DNA from: Clostridia bacterium
GTDB lineage: Bacteria > Aerophobota > Aerophobia > Aerophobales > AE-B3A
Assembly (NCBI GenBank): GCA_030610745.1
Contig: JAUWRC010000021.1
Span: forward strand, 1-14,437
Reading direction: 5' to 3'
DNA length: 14,437 nucleotides
This document shows positions 1 to 6,303 of this stretch, in pieces; within the stretch, counting starts at the first letter, position 1; every line of letters begins with the position of its first letter. The position numbers and the translations under genes are program-made. The notes beneath the pieces are model-generated. The model searched no databases, was not told the DNA's origin, and worked only from the letters and a program-made list of their open reading frames with translations.

Positions 1-1061
1 CCTTCTTCTCCCGGCATCTCCTCAAGTCTTCCCGACATCTCTCTTAAGGCCTCAGCCCAGCGGGAGGTAGAATCAGCCATTAAGGCGACATTATAGCCCA
101 TATCCCGATAGTATTCAGCTAGAGTAATCCCCGTATAAATAGAAGCTTCTCGCGCTGCCACGGGCATATTGGAGGTATTAGCTATTAAGATAGTCCTTTG
201 CATTAAAGGTTTACCTGTCTTAGGGTCTTTAAGTTTAGGAAATTTTCTAAGAACATCGGCAACCTCATTCCCCCGCTCACCGCACGCCGTAAAGACGATA
301 ATTTCTGCGTCTACCCATTTGGATAACTGATGCTGGACCACGGTCTTTCCCGACCCGAAGGGGCCGGGGATACAGGCCGTTCCTCCTTTAGCAATGGGGA
401 AGAAAGTATCGATGACTCTCTGTCCAGTGATAAGAGGTTCTTCTGGTCCTAGCTGCTTCTTATAAGGTCTCATCTTTCTTACTGGCCATCTCTGAAGCAT
501 GGAGATTTTCTTTTCTTCTCCTTCCCGATTTTCAATAAGAGCAATTATATCTTCAACCTTTACTTTACCACCTCTTATTTCCTTTACCTTTCCCTCAATT
601 CCAAAAGGAACGAGGATGCGGTGCTCGATTATTTCTGTTTCCTGCAATACTCCTAAAATATCTCCTGGGGTAACTTCTTCTCCTTCTTTTACTCTCGGCT
701 TGAAATCCCACTCCTTTTCTCTATCAATAGCGGGGAACTCGATTCCTCGAGAAATAAAATCGCCTTTGCTTGCCTTAATTAAGTCCAGAGGACGCTGGAT
801 TCCATCGTATATATTTCCCAGTATTCCCGGGCCTAATTCCACCGAGAGAGGTTGATTAGTAGACTCTACAGGCTCTCCTGGTTTTAGACCGCCTGTTTCT
901 TCGTAAACCTGGACTGAGGCTTTGTTTCCTCTTATTTCCAGAATTTCTCCAATAAGCCGTTCTTTTCCTACTCTTACTACATCGTACATCCTGGCTTGAG
1001 GAATATTCTCTGCTACTACCAAAGGGCCAGCAATTTTGATTATCTTACCTTCGATATTCAT
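1..1061 (-). CDS. atpA: V/A-type H+/Na+ ATP synthase catalytic subunit A, 3' end cut by window edge
   Basis: Catalytic A subunit of the V1/A1 head, which couples ATP hydrolysis or synthesis to ion flow through the membrane sector. About 353 residues are visible of the usual 580-590. The N-terminus MNIEGKIIKIAGPLVVAE is the family's beta-barrel start, followed by the bulge region typical of A subunits. The P-loop GPFGSGKT lies near residues 232-239, and a conserved stretch containing GERGNEV and later DSTSRWAEALRE follows. I chose the ATG at 1061 because it gives the canonical N-terminus. There is no Shine-Dalgarno sequence before it: the degenerate intergenic repeat runs right up to the start codon. 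The E, C and F subunit genes that often precede A are absent; clpP lies upstream instead. The B and D genes would be expected past the window edge. Confidence 0.95.
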   Translation of the reverse strand, partial: MNIEGKIIKIAGPLVVAENIPQARMYDVVRVGKERLIGEILEIRGNKASVQVYEETGGLKPGEPVESTNQPLSVELGPGILGNIYDGIQRPLDLIKASKGDFISRGIEFPAIDREKEWDFKPRVKEGEEVTPGDILGVLQETEIIEHRILVPFGIEGKVKEIRGGKVKVEDIIALIENREGEEKKISMLQRWPVRKMRPYKKQLGPEEPLITGQRVIDTFFPIAKGGTACIPGPFGSGKTVVQHQLSKWVDAEIIVFTACGERGNEVADVLRKFPKLKDPKTGKPLMQRTILIANTSNMPVAAREASIYTGITLAEYYRDMGYNVALMADSTSRWAEALREMSGRLEEMPGEE

Positions 1062-1176
1062 ATGTTCGTATCTCGTTGTTCGTATTTCGTTTGGTAGCGG
1101 TCGGATTTATCCGACGTTTGATAAATCAAACCGCTGCATCGAGATTGCTTCGGGACTTCGTCCCTCGTAGTCAACA
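1062..1176. repeat. Intergenic repeat block with back-to-back covarying hairpins
   Basis: This 115-base gap between clpP and atpA is almost wholly repeat. It holds a degenerate cgtatctcgttgttcg run (1066-1090). It then has two facing copies of a hairpin module: 1095-1115 (arms CGGAT/ATCCG) and 1116-1135 on the other strand (GTTTGAT/ATCAAAC). A CGAGATTGCTTCG element follows (1140-1152), ending in the small stem GGGAC/GTCCC (1152-1164). Related copies occur at 3103, 3413, 3631, 4006 and 8566. No terminator T-run is visible. Confidence 0.8.
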
Positions 1177-1761
1177 TTATTTCGTCTCCGTAAGTACCTT
1201 ATCCACAATTCCGTATTCCTTAGCTTCCTCTGCACTCATATAAAAGTCTCTATCTGTATCTCTTTCAATTTTTTCTTTAGGCTGACCAGTATGTTTTACA
1301 AAAATATCATTTAGTCTATCCTTAACCTTAAGAATATAGCGTGCCTGGATTCCTACATCACTGGCCTGTCCCCTTGCTCCTCCTAAAGGTTGGTGGATAA
1401 GGATATTAGCGTTAGGTAGGCTCAGTCTTTTTCCAGGGGTTCCAGCAGCTAACAAGAGGGCGGCTGCGCTGGCGGCCTGTCCCATGCAGATTGTGGATAC
1501 GTCAGGCCTTACGTATTGCATGGTGTCATAAATAGCCAATCCTGAGGTTACTATTCCTCCTGGTGAGTTGATATAAAGTTTTATGTCCTTTTTAGGGTCT
1601 TGAACCTCCAGAAAGAGCATTTGGGCGATTACCGTGTTAGCTACATTATCATCAATAGGCTGACCGATGAAGATTATTCGATCTTTAAGCAGCCGGGAGT
1701 AAATATCGTAAGCCCTCTCTCCTCTGGCTGTTTTTTCTACTACCATAGGGATTAAAGCCAT
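1177..1761 (-). CDS. clpP: ATP-dependent Clp protease proteolytic subunit
   Basis: Serine peptidase that forms the two-ring, 14-subunit degradation chamber and works with a Clp ATPase in the cytoplasm. The protein is full length at 194 residues. The catalytic triad is intact: Ser98 in GQAASAAA, His123 in LIHQPLGG and Asp172 in DRDFYMSAEEA. The oxyanion-loop motif SPGG is also present. The start has a good ribosome site (AAAGGAG about 7 bases upstream). It lies 14 bases after tig on the same strand, so the two are surely one operon. The usual next gene, clpX, is not downstream; the ATP synthase A gene is. The partner ATPase must be encoded elsewhere. Confidence 0.97.
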   Translation of the reverse strand: MALIPMVVEKTARGERAYDIYSRLLKDRIIFIGQPIDDNVANTVIAQMLFLEVQDPKKDIKLYINSPGGIVTSGLAIYDTMQYVRPDVSTICMGQAASAAALLLAAGTPGKRLSLPNANILIHQPLGGARGQASDVGIQARYILKVKDRLNDIFVKHTGQPKEKIERDTDRDFYMSAEEAKEYGIVDKVLTETK

Positions 1762-1775
1762 TTTTCTCTCCTTTC

Positions 1776-3074
1776 TTATTCGCTTATTTTTGCCGCTTCA
1801 TATAAAAAGTTAATTACCTTTTCCTCTCTCATGCGGGCCGCTACAGTGCTTAGCTCACCTCGAGCAGCAAGATTATTCTTTATTCTATTTAGCTCTGCCT
1901 CCTTGATTTCTTTATTTACCGAGCTTTTCAGTCTTTCCTCTATTTCTTTCTCTTCGACTTTGATTTTTTCTTGCTTGGCAATTGCTTCCAGGATAAAAAA
2001 AGTCGAAATTCCTTTCTCGAGCTCCTGGTTCAATCTTGCTCTTAGCTCCTTTTCCGATAACTTTTCTTTTTCCAGATAAGATTGAAGAGTAGACCCTTCT
2101 TTTTTTAACCTGTCTTCCAGTTCTTTAATTCTTTCTTCCGCTCTCCTTTTAACCAGGGAAGGGGGGATATTAATGTGGGAGGTATTTACTATTTTGTCTA
2201 TTATCTCTTTCTTTAGTCTTTTTTCCTCCCATTTTTCTTTTGTTTCTTTTAGTTGTTCCTGGAGATGTTTTTTAAAGTTCTTTAAGCTATCAAATTTGAG
2301 GTCTTTAGCAAATTTATCGTCAAGTGGAGGAACTTTTTCTTCTCGTATTTCTTTTAAGGCGATTTTAAACATAATTTCTTTGCCAGCAAAATCTTTTTGA
2401 GGATAGGAAGAGGGAAATTGGATTTCAAGGTCTTTTTTCTCTCCTTTTTTTAACCCAATCAGACCTTCAGAGAAAGAAGATGGAAGTGAGGATGAGCCTA
2501 CCTTAAAGAAAAAGTTTTTTTGCGTCCCTCGGAGAAGTAATCTTTTTTCGTGAAAAATCTGATAATCCAGAACTACCCAGTTCCCTTCCCTTACTTCTCG
2601 TTCTTCTTCAAGGGGAATATAATTAGTGTGTTGTTTCTGAAACTGCTTTAATACTGCTTCTATTTCATCTGCGGCTACCTCTATTTTTCTTTTTTTAACC
2701 TTAGCTTCTTTATATTTACCCAATTTAATCTCTGGTTTATTGACTAGGTTAATCTTGAAAATAAGAGGCTTATTACCAGAAAATTGAACTATTTCTATGG
2801 TTGGTTCAATTATGGGAATAAGGTTGTGTTCATTCACTATCTTTTGGTAGACTTCAGGATAAATCTTCTTTATTGCTTCTTCTTGAAGCGTTTCCTCGCC
2901 AAATCGCTTCTCGAATATCTTTCTGGGAATCTTTCCTTTTCTAAACCCAGGAACTTGTACATCTTTAACTAATCTATAGAAGGCTTGGGAAAGTTCGGCT
3001 TCTACCTTTTCTTGTGGTATTTCAATCTTGAAACTAATTTCCGCCCCTTCTTTTTTCTCTATGGCTACCTGCAC
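1776..3074 (-). CDS. tig: Trigger factor, ribosome-bound chaperone and prolyl isomerase
   Basis: Binds ribosomal protein L23 at the tunnel exit and shields nascent chains. The length of 432 residues is normal. The ribosome-docking signature GFRKGKIP is at residues 43-50. An FKBP-type domain follows at about 155-245, and a long helical, lysine- and glutamate-rich C-terminal chaperone region after that. The start is a GTG with AGAGG about seven bases upstream; the N-terminus MQVAIEKKEG fits the family. It is the first protein gene downstream of the tRNA cluster on the same strand and is followed closely by clpP. tRNA genes next to tig-clpP are a familiar arrangement in several bacterial groups. 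Confidence 0.97.
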   Translation of the reverse strand: MQVAIEKKEGAEISFKIEIPQEKVEAELSQAFYRLVKDVQVPGFRKGKIPRKIFEKRFGEETLQEEAIKKIYPEVYQKIVNEHNLIPIIEPTIEIVQFSGNKPLIFKINLVNKPEIKLGKYKEAKVKKRKIEVAADEIEAVLKQFQKQHTNYIPLEEEREVREGNWVVLDYQIFHEKRLLLRGTQKNFFFKVGSSSLPSSFSEGLIGLKKGEKKDLEIQFPSSYPQKDFAGKEIMFKIALKEIREEKVPPLDDKFAKDLKFDSLKNFKKHLQEQLKETKEKWEEKRLKKEIIDKIVNTSHINIPPSLVKRRAEERIKELEDRLKKEGSTLQSYLEKEKLSEKELRARLNQELEKGISTFFILEAIAKQEKIKVEEKEIEERLKSSVNKEIKEAELNRIKNNLAARGELSTVAARMREEKVINFLYEAAKISE

Positions 3075-3090
3075 GATTTTTCCTCTCTTT

Positions 3091-3489
3091 TTTAGCGTAT
3101 AGTAGCGGTCGGATTCATCTAATTAGTTCATAGTTATGAGTTCGATAGTGACGTAAGTCACTATAGGCTTAGTTCGTAGATAGGAACAACAATAAGTAAA
3201 ACAGTGAGCGAGCAAATTAATCCATCTGTGAACTACGAACAACGAACTCCGAACTAAATAGCGATAAATGGTAAGAGACAAGAAGTAAGATGCAAGAAAT
3301 AGAGAAGTTGGTATATTCTCACCACAGATTTTTCTTTACCTCTCTACATATCTACTTCTTTGCTTCTTTTTCTTATAGCTTATAACTTACAACTTAAGGC
3401 TTACAGCTTTTTCGAGATTGCTTCGCTCCCTTTGTTCGCTCGCAATGACGGGTTACGAGTTACGAGCGACGAACTACGATTCACGAGTT
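3091..3489. repeat. Gene-free 400-base block of degenerate repeats between tig and tRNA-Leu
   Basis: No gene is supported here. It contains a decayed copy of the AGCGGT hairpin module (3103-3122) and a run of cgaacaacgaac-type words (3229-3256). It also has a gcttataacttacaact run (3376-3410), the CGAGATTGC...GCAATGACG element (3413-3450) and an acgagttacgagcgacgaac run (3452-3488). Each word type recurs at 4106-4176, 6267-6291, 7706-7860 and 9691-9821 in a different order. The tig promoter or read-through from the tRNAs must cross this block; I see no convincing promoter in it. Confidence 0.7.
3145..3164. repeat. Perfect 8-bp hairpin in the tig upstream region
   Basis: ATAGTGAC, loop GTAA, GTCACTAT form a perfect stem. 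No T-run follows on either strand, so it is not an ordinary terminator. It sits about 70 bases upstream of the tig start and could be a protein-binding site or another repeat unit. Confidence 0.55.
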
Positions 3490-3575
3490 TGGTGCGAGAG
3501 GGGGGACTTGAACCCCCATGAGTTGTCCTCACTAGATCCTAAATCTAGCGCGTCTACCAATTCCGCCACCCTCGC
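3490..3575 (-). tRNA. tRNA-Leu(UAG)
   Basis: An 86-base class II tRNA with a long variable arm. The acceptor GCGAGGG pairs with CTCTCGC, discriminator A and an encoded CCA follow, and the T arm GGGGGTTCAAGTCCCCC is intact. The anticodon stem CTAGA/TCTAG closes the loop TTTAGGA, giving anticodon UAG. It is the last tRNA before tig on the transcribed strand. Confidence 0.97.
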
Positions 3576-3630
3576 TTCTCTTCCTTTCTGCCCACTCTAC
3601 TTCTTACATTTTGTTTCTTACCACTACGAT

Positions 3631-3682
3631 GTGCGATAAATCGCACCGCTACTACACGCTAAACGCTACCCGCTATACGCTA
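3631..3682. repeat. Left arm of an inverted repeat flanking two tRNA genes
   Basis: It begins with the perfect palindrome GTGCGAT-AA-ATCGCAC (3631-3646), then CCGCTACTA and cgcta/acgcta words to 3682. Its reverse complement, with an internal gap of about seven bases, lies at 3982-4026. Together they bracket tRNA-Gly(GCC) and tRNA-Lys. Confidence 0.75.
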
Positions 3683-3688
3683 ATATTC

Positions 3689-3763
3689 TGGAGCGGGAAA
3701 CGGGATTTGAACCCGCGACCCTCACCTTGGCAAGGTGATGCTCTACCGCTGAGCTATTCCCGC
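3689..3763 (-). tRNA. tRNA-Gly(GCC)
   Basis: 75 bases including the encoded CCA. Acceptor GCGGGAA/TTCCCGC, discriminator T. Anticodon stem CACCT/AGGTG with loop TGCCA inside it gives GCC. The D arm GCTCAGCGGTAGAGC and T arm CGGGTTCAAATCCCG are normal. Confidence 0.97.
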
Positions 3764-3853
3764 TTGGTAGTGTTTGCTAGACAAAGCTAGAGCTCACTCT
3801 AAGAAAAATCTGCTTGTGGATTTTTAATCTGCCCACTATTTTCGTCTCCCGCT

Positions 3854-3930
3854 TGGTGGGCTGTACAGGAATCGAACCTGTAACCTACGGATTAAGAGTC
3901 CGTTGCTCTGCCTGGTTGAGCTAACAGCCC
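3854..3930 (-). tRNA. tRNA-Lys(CUU)
   Basis: 77 bases with encoded CCA. Acceptor GGGCTGT/ACAGCCC, discriminator A. Anticodon stem ACGGA/TCCGT closes loop CTCTTAA, giving CUU. The T arm ACAGGTTCGATTCCTGT is intact. A short palindrome (AGATAT...ATATCT, 3932-3960) sits directly upstream of its 5' end. Confidence 0.97.
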
Positions 3931-3981
3931 AAGATATGCCTCACTGCGCTCGGTATATCTCGTACCCCCTCACCCTTTTTC

Positions 3982-4026
3982 TAGCGTATAGCGGGTAGCG
4001 TATAGTAGCGGTGCGATTTATCGCAC
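3982..4026. repeat. Right arm of the inverted repeat flanking two tRNA genes
   Basis: Contains tagcgtatagcgggtagcg words and ends in the AGCGGT-module hairpin GTGCGAT-TT-ATCGCAC (4011-4026). It is the reverse complement of 3631-3682 apart from an indel of about seven bases and one substitution. The arms are roughly 300 bases apart. Confidence 0.75.
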
Positions 4027-4029
4027 ATT

Positions 4030-4176
4030 TGGAAGCTCTTACTGCTTATAGCTGAAAAATGGGGAGAGGATATTACTCACCAATTAACCATTCACGATTT
4101 TGTATTGCTTACAACTCATAGCTTAAAGCTTACAGCTTTTATGAGATACGAGCGACAAGCAACGAGATACGATTTA
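4030..4176. repeat. Degenerate repeat tract between tRNA-Lys and tRNA-His
   Basis: Filled with gcttatagctg, gcttacaactcatagc and gatacgagcgacaagc words resembling those at 3376-3488 and 7706-7740. No gene or promoter could be supported. Confidence 0.6.
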
Positions 4177-4255
4177 TGGGGTGAGCGAGGGGATTTGAAC
4201 CCCCGACCACTGGTTACACAGTCCAGCGCTCTAACCGAACTGAGCTACGCTCACC
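4177..4255 (-). tRNA. tRNA-His(GUG) with encoded G-1
   Basis: The acceptor GTGAGCG pairs with CGCTCAC. There is an extra 5' G (position 4255) opposite discriminator C73, followed by CCA. This G-1:C73 pair is the identity mark of tRNA-His. The anticodon loop is CTGTGTA, anticodon GUG. Two features are odd: base 37 is U, where a purine is usual, and the 31-39 pair is A opposite A. The gene starts one base after tRNA-Gly(UCC), so the two are cotranscribed. Confidence 0.93.
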
Positions 4256-4256
4256 A

Positions 4257-4331
4257 TGGAGCGGGGAACGGGATTCGAACCCGCGACCATCGGCTTGGAA
4301 GGCCGATGCTCTACCACTGAGCTACCCCCGC
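4257..4331 (-). tRNA. tRNA-Gly(UCC)
   Basis: 75 bases with encoded CCA. Acceptor GCGGGGG/TCCCCGC with one G-U pair, discriminator T. Anticodon stem TCGGC/GCCGA closes loop CTTCCAA, giving UCC. Its 5' end abuts a tyrosine-recombinase remnant on the same strand, a sign of past integration here. Confidence 0.97.
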
Positions 4332-4488
4332 AGGAAGCTGGAAATCCTTTCTGACTTTTGCTCTTTAGTATTGTAATGGTTCTTCTCCTAAAGTCAACAT
4401 CAACCCATTTAAGGTTTAGAATTTCCCCTCTTCTCATTCCGGTGCACACAGCAAGAGCAACAATAAGCCGCAAGTAACCTAGGGGAAG
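4332..4488 (-). pseudogene. Fragment of a tyrosine recombinase (Xer/phage integrase) catalytic domain
   Basis: The open stretch reads VALAVCTGMRRGEILNLKW then VDVDFRRRTITI. This is the recombinase segment that carries the first catalytic arginine (TGMRRGE). A stop codon lies just upstream (4489-4491), so the N-terminal domain is gone. After KSKSQK the frame runs into the tRNA-Gly gene, so the histidine, second arginine and tyrosine boxes are also missing. Only about 45 recombinase residues survive. The position against a tRNA points to a decayed integrative element. It is not part of the integron at 12.5 kb. Confidence 0.8.
4370..4397 (-). promoter_or_regulatory. Candidate sigma-70 promoter for tRNA-Gly(UCC)-tRNA-His
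   Basis: On the minus strand TTGACT (4397-4392) and TACAAT (4375-4370) are separated by 16 bases. The -10 box lies about 38 bases from the tRNA-Gly 5' end. It falls inside the recombinase fragment, so the tRNA operon may now depend on a promoter within foreign DNA. Confidence 0.45.
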
Positions 4489-4781
4489 CTATACTGGGAA
4501 AGGTTTAATTAGGATGGAGAAAACAATTACTCTTTAGTCTTTTTTGCTCATTTATTTAAACCATATTGCCGGAGCAAACTCTCTGCTTATGTAAGTCCAG
4601 CTCGAACAGAACCATGAGTCAGATACCTAGTTGCAAGATAAGTTATGTCAGGAGGATAGAATCGAGAATACCCATATTTTTGGTGCATATACATTGATGT
4701 CATCCATAGATATAGATGAGCATCGAAAATTGACCCCCCTGGGCAAAATGATATTCTCCTGGAAAAGAAAAATTCCAGGAG
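4489..4781. other. Gene-free decayed DNA
   Basis: No protein family could be recognised on either strand; the open frames here look accidental. The only clear structure is a 9-bp hairpin, CTCCTGGAA (4756-4764) with TTCCAGGAG (4773-4781), just before the PAS fragment. Its right arm contains the AGGAG that would act as a ribosome site. Confidence 0.5.
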
Positions 4782-4964
4782 GTGAAGGGGGAAGATTATA
4801 CAGACAACGTCATCAAATCCATGGCTGACGCTTCGATTGTAGTTGACCCTGATGGTAAAATACAAGAAATTAACCGTGCAACTGAAGAACTTCTTGGCTA
4901 TAAAAGGGATGAACTAGTCGGTAACGCTAGTAGAACTAAAGATAGTTGGAGCGAGCAAAGCTAA
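4782..4964 (+). pseudogene. Truncated PAS-domain sensor fragment
   Basis: About 45 residues match the N-terminal half of a PAS domain: a SMADASIVVDPDGKI strand region, then INRATEELLGYKRDELVG. PAS domains of this type usually sit in multidomain histidine kinases. Homology ends at about 4931, followed by unrelated codons and a stop. There is no sensor core, no kinase domain and no recognisable N-terminus, so I treat it as a remnant. It lies between the recombinase fragment and the AAA gene in a stretch of decayed DNA. Confidence 0.65.
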
Positions 4965-5024
4965 GAACATCCTTCTTTCCAAGAGAAAGAGTTTTAGATA
5001 AAGGTTTAAGGAGGTGTTGAAAAT

Positions 5025-5717
5025 ATGAAGAGTGTAGCTGAAGCGGGGAAAGGAGCTGGCGATATCAAAGGGGTTACGGGAAAGACCCTCTTGGCTAAGG
5101 CAGTGGCCAGTGAATCTGAGGTAAATTTTATCTCAGTTAAGGGGCCGAGTCTTATCAGCAAATGGGTGGGAGAGAGCGAGAAAGGGATCCGTGAGGTCTT
5201 TAAGAAGGCCAAACAGGCTTCTCCCTGTATTGTCTTCTTTGATGAATTGGACAGCCTGGCCCCGGTTCGTGGTGGAGGGGGCGGAGACTCTCATGTGACA
5301 GATAGGATAATCAGTCAATTTCTTACCGAAATGGACGATATTGAAGAGCTTAAAGGAGTAGTGGTTCTGGGTGCTACTAACCGATTGGATATCATTGATT
5401 CGGCTCTTCTGCGTGCTGGCAGATTCGATTTTCTTCTGGAACTATCCATTCCTGATGAGTTAACCAGACTAGAGATATTTAAGGTTCACATTCGCGGAAA
5501 ACCCTTGACTTCCGGGGTTGATATTAAGGCTCTGGCTCAGAACACCGATGGTCTGGTTGGTTCCGATATAAAATCTATCTGTAGAAAAGCCTCTATGTTG
5601 GCCATAAGGGAATTTCTGGCCGGCCAAAAAGACAAAAGCGATGAGGATTATACCAGGTTTAAAATTACGGCTAAACACTTCAACCAGGCAATTAAAGCGG
5701 TGGAAAAGAGTGAATAG
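5025..5717 (+). CDS. Cdc48/VCP-type AAA+ ATPase, N-terminally truncated with broken Walker A
   Basis: 230 residues corresponding to only the last AAA module of a Cdc48-like unfoldase. Visible parts are the pore loop KWVGES (46-51), Walker B CIVFFDE (68-74), sensor 1 GATNR (116-120), the arginine fingers in LLRAGRFD (R130, R133) and the sensor-2 region VGSDIK. Walker A should read GPPGTGKT but here reads IKGVTGKT. It follows a 16-residue leader of unrelated sequence, as if an in-frame deletion fused another N-terminus to codon T-G-K-T. The ribosome site AAGGAGG about ten bases before the ATG is strong. It may still be translated but is unlikely to hydrolyse ATP normally. The next gene starts two bases after its stop. 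Confidence 0.85.
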   Translation: MKSVAEAGKGAGDIKGVTGKTLLAKAVASESEVNFISVKGPSLISKWVGESEKGIREVFKKAKQASPCIVFFDELDSLAPVRGGGGGDSHVTDRIISQFLTEMDDIEELKGVVVLGATNRLDIIDSALLRAGRFDFLLELSIPDELTRLEIFKVHIRGKPLTSGVDIKALAQNTDGLVGSDIKSICRKASMLAIREFLAGQKDKSDEDYTRFKITAKHFNQAIKAVEKSE

Positions 5718-5719
5718 TA

Positions 5720-6049
5720 ATGAAAAAACTACTTTATGTATCTATTATTCATACAGAGGCAGATCTGGGAAGTGTGGCTCCTACTATTAATAAAAGGAGC
5801 AGCCAGATATGTGGGAAAGAACGCTGGAATAAACATAGAAAGGCAGTTTCAGGGTTCTGGGATTCCATTGCCAATTATTTTGAGCTTCTGGACACCTCAA
5901 ATCTTAAGATTTATCAGGATGGATTGATGATAGATGGTAAGATAGGAAAGAAAATTATTGAGGAAGGGGTAAGCAAAGGAAGTAAAAATTACAAAATTCT
6001 CCTCTGCGTTCCCTGCCTTACGGAAGGGGGCTTAGGGAACGAAGATTAA
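5720..6049 (+). CDS. Hypothetical protein, probably C-terminally truncated
   Basis: 109 residues that I cannot place in a named family. The first 90 look like a genuine conserved protein: MKKLLYVSIIHTEADLGS, then a basic segment CGKERWNKH and FWDSIANYF, then IYQDGLMIDGKIGKKIIEEG. The last 15 residues are encoded inside a palindromic insert (6007-6041) and look unrelated, so the original 3' part was probably lost. The start lies two bases after the AAA stop, suggesting translational coupling. The neighbours hint at a gas-vesicle-type cluster; that link is inference. Confidence 0.6.
   Translation: MKKLLYVSIIHTEADLGSVAPTINKRSSQICGKERWNKHRKAVSGFWDSIANYFELLDTSNLKIYQDGLMIDGKIGKKIIEEGVSKGSKNYKILLCVPCLTEGGLGNED
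6007..6041. repeat. 35-base interrupted palindrome at a gene-fusion junction
   Basis: CGTTCCCT and AGGGAACG are perfect 8-base arms around a 19-base centre. The element coincides with the point where the upstream protein loses similarity and the PHA-regulator domain begins in another frame. It could be an inserted palindromic repeat or the product of a deletion between short repeats. Confidence 0.6.
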
Positions 6050-6303
6050 TTAAAAAGTATAGCAATAGAAGGATGTACGATACTAAAACCAGTCAGCCGA
6101 TTACACTTTCCCAGCTTGCCAATCTAATAAAGCAGGGAGAAAAAATCCAGGTAATGGATCACCAGACAGGCGGGGATCTTACTTCTGTGGCCTTGGTTCA
6201 GATTCTCCTGGGACAGGAGAAGAGTAAAAAAGGACTTTTTTCTGGTCTTTTGCAGGAGTTAATAAAGCGACGAACAACGAGCAACGAAATAAAGGAGGCT
6301 ACA
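6040..6303 (+). pseudogene. Fragment of a PHB/PHA-accumulation-regulator DNA-binding domain protein
   Basis: The frame reads RRLIKKYSNRRMYDTKTSQ, then PITLSQLANLIKQGEKIQV and TGGDLTSVALVQILLGQEK. This is the N-terminal DNA-binding domain of PhaR-like regulators. The frame opens at 5986 without any ATG, GTG or TTG before the domain. The first ATG (6073) falls inside the domain and would remove its basic start. Downstream, a cgacgaacaacgagcaacg repeat (6267-6291) replaces the stop codon, so the frame runs on into the GvpH-like gene. The long open frame is therefore a chance fusion. A short product from 6073 cannot be excluded. Confidence 0.7.

Noticed and set aside
3804..3825. AAAAATC...GATTTTT stem as a terminator between tRNA-Lys and tRNA-Gly(GCC)
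   Set aside because: The stem is nearly all A-T and lies within what looks like one tRNA transcript.
3652..4005. CRISPR-like spacing of tagcgta/cgctata repeats
   Set aside because: Units are short, degenerate and irregularly spaced, with no constant repeat, no unique spacers and no cas gene.
4332..4488. Recombinase fragment as part of the integron
   Set aside because: It is 8 kb away, lies beside a tRNA and lacks the IntI-style C-terminal box; a separate intI remnant exists at 12522-12724.
4715..4745. AAAATTGACCCCCC stretch that resembles ends of some IS21-type elements
   Set aside because: Only one possible end is seen, with no partner repeat, no target duplication and no transposase remnant.
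4587..4865. Open minus-strand frame of 92 codons
   Set aside because: It overlaps the recognisable PAS fragment on the other strand, has no family features and no ribosome site.
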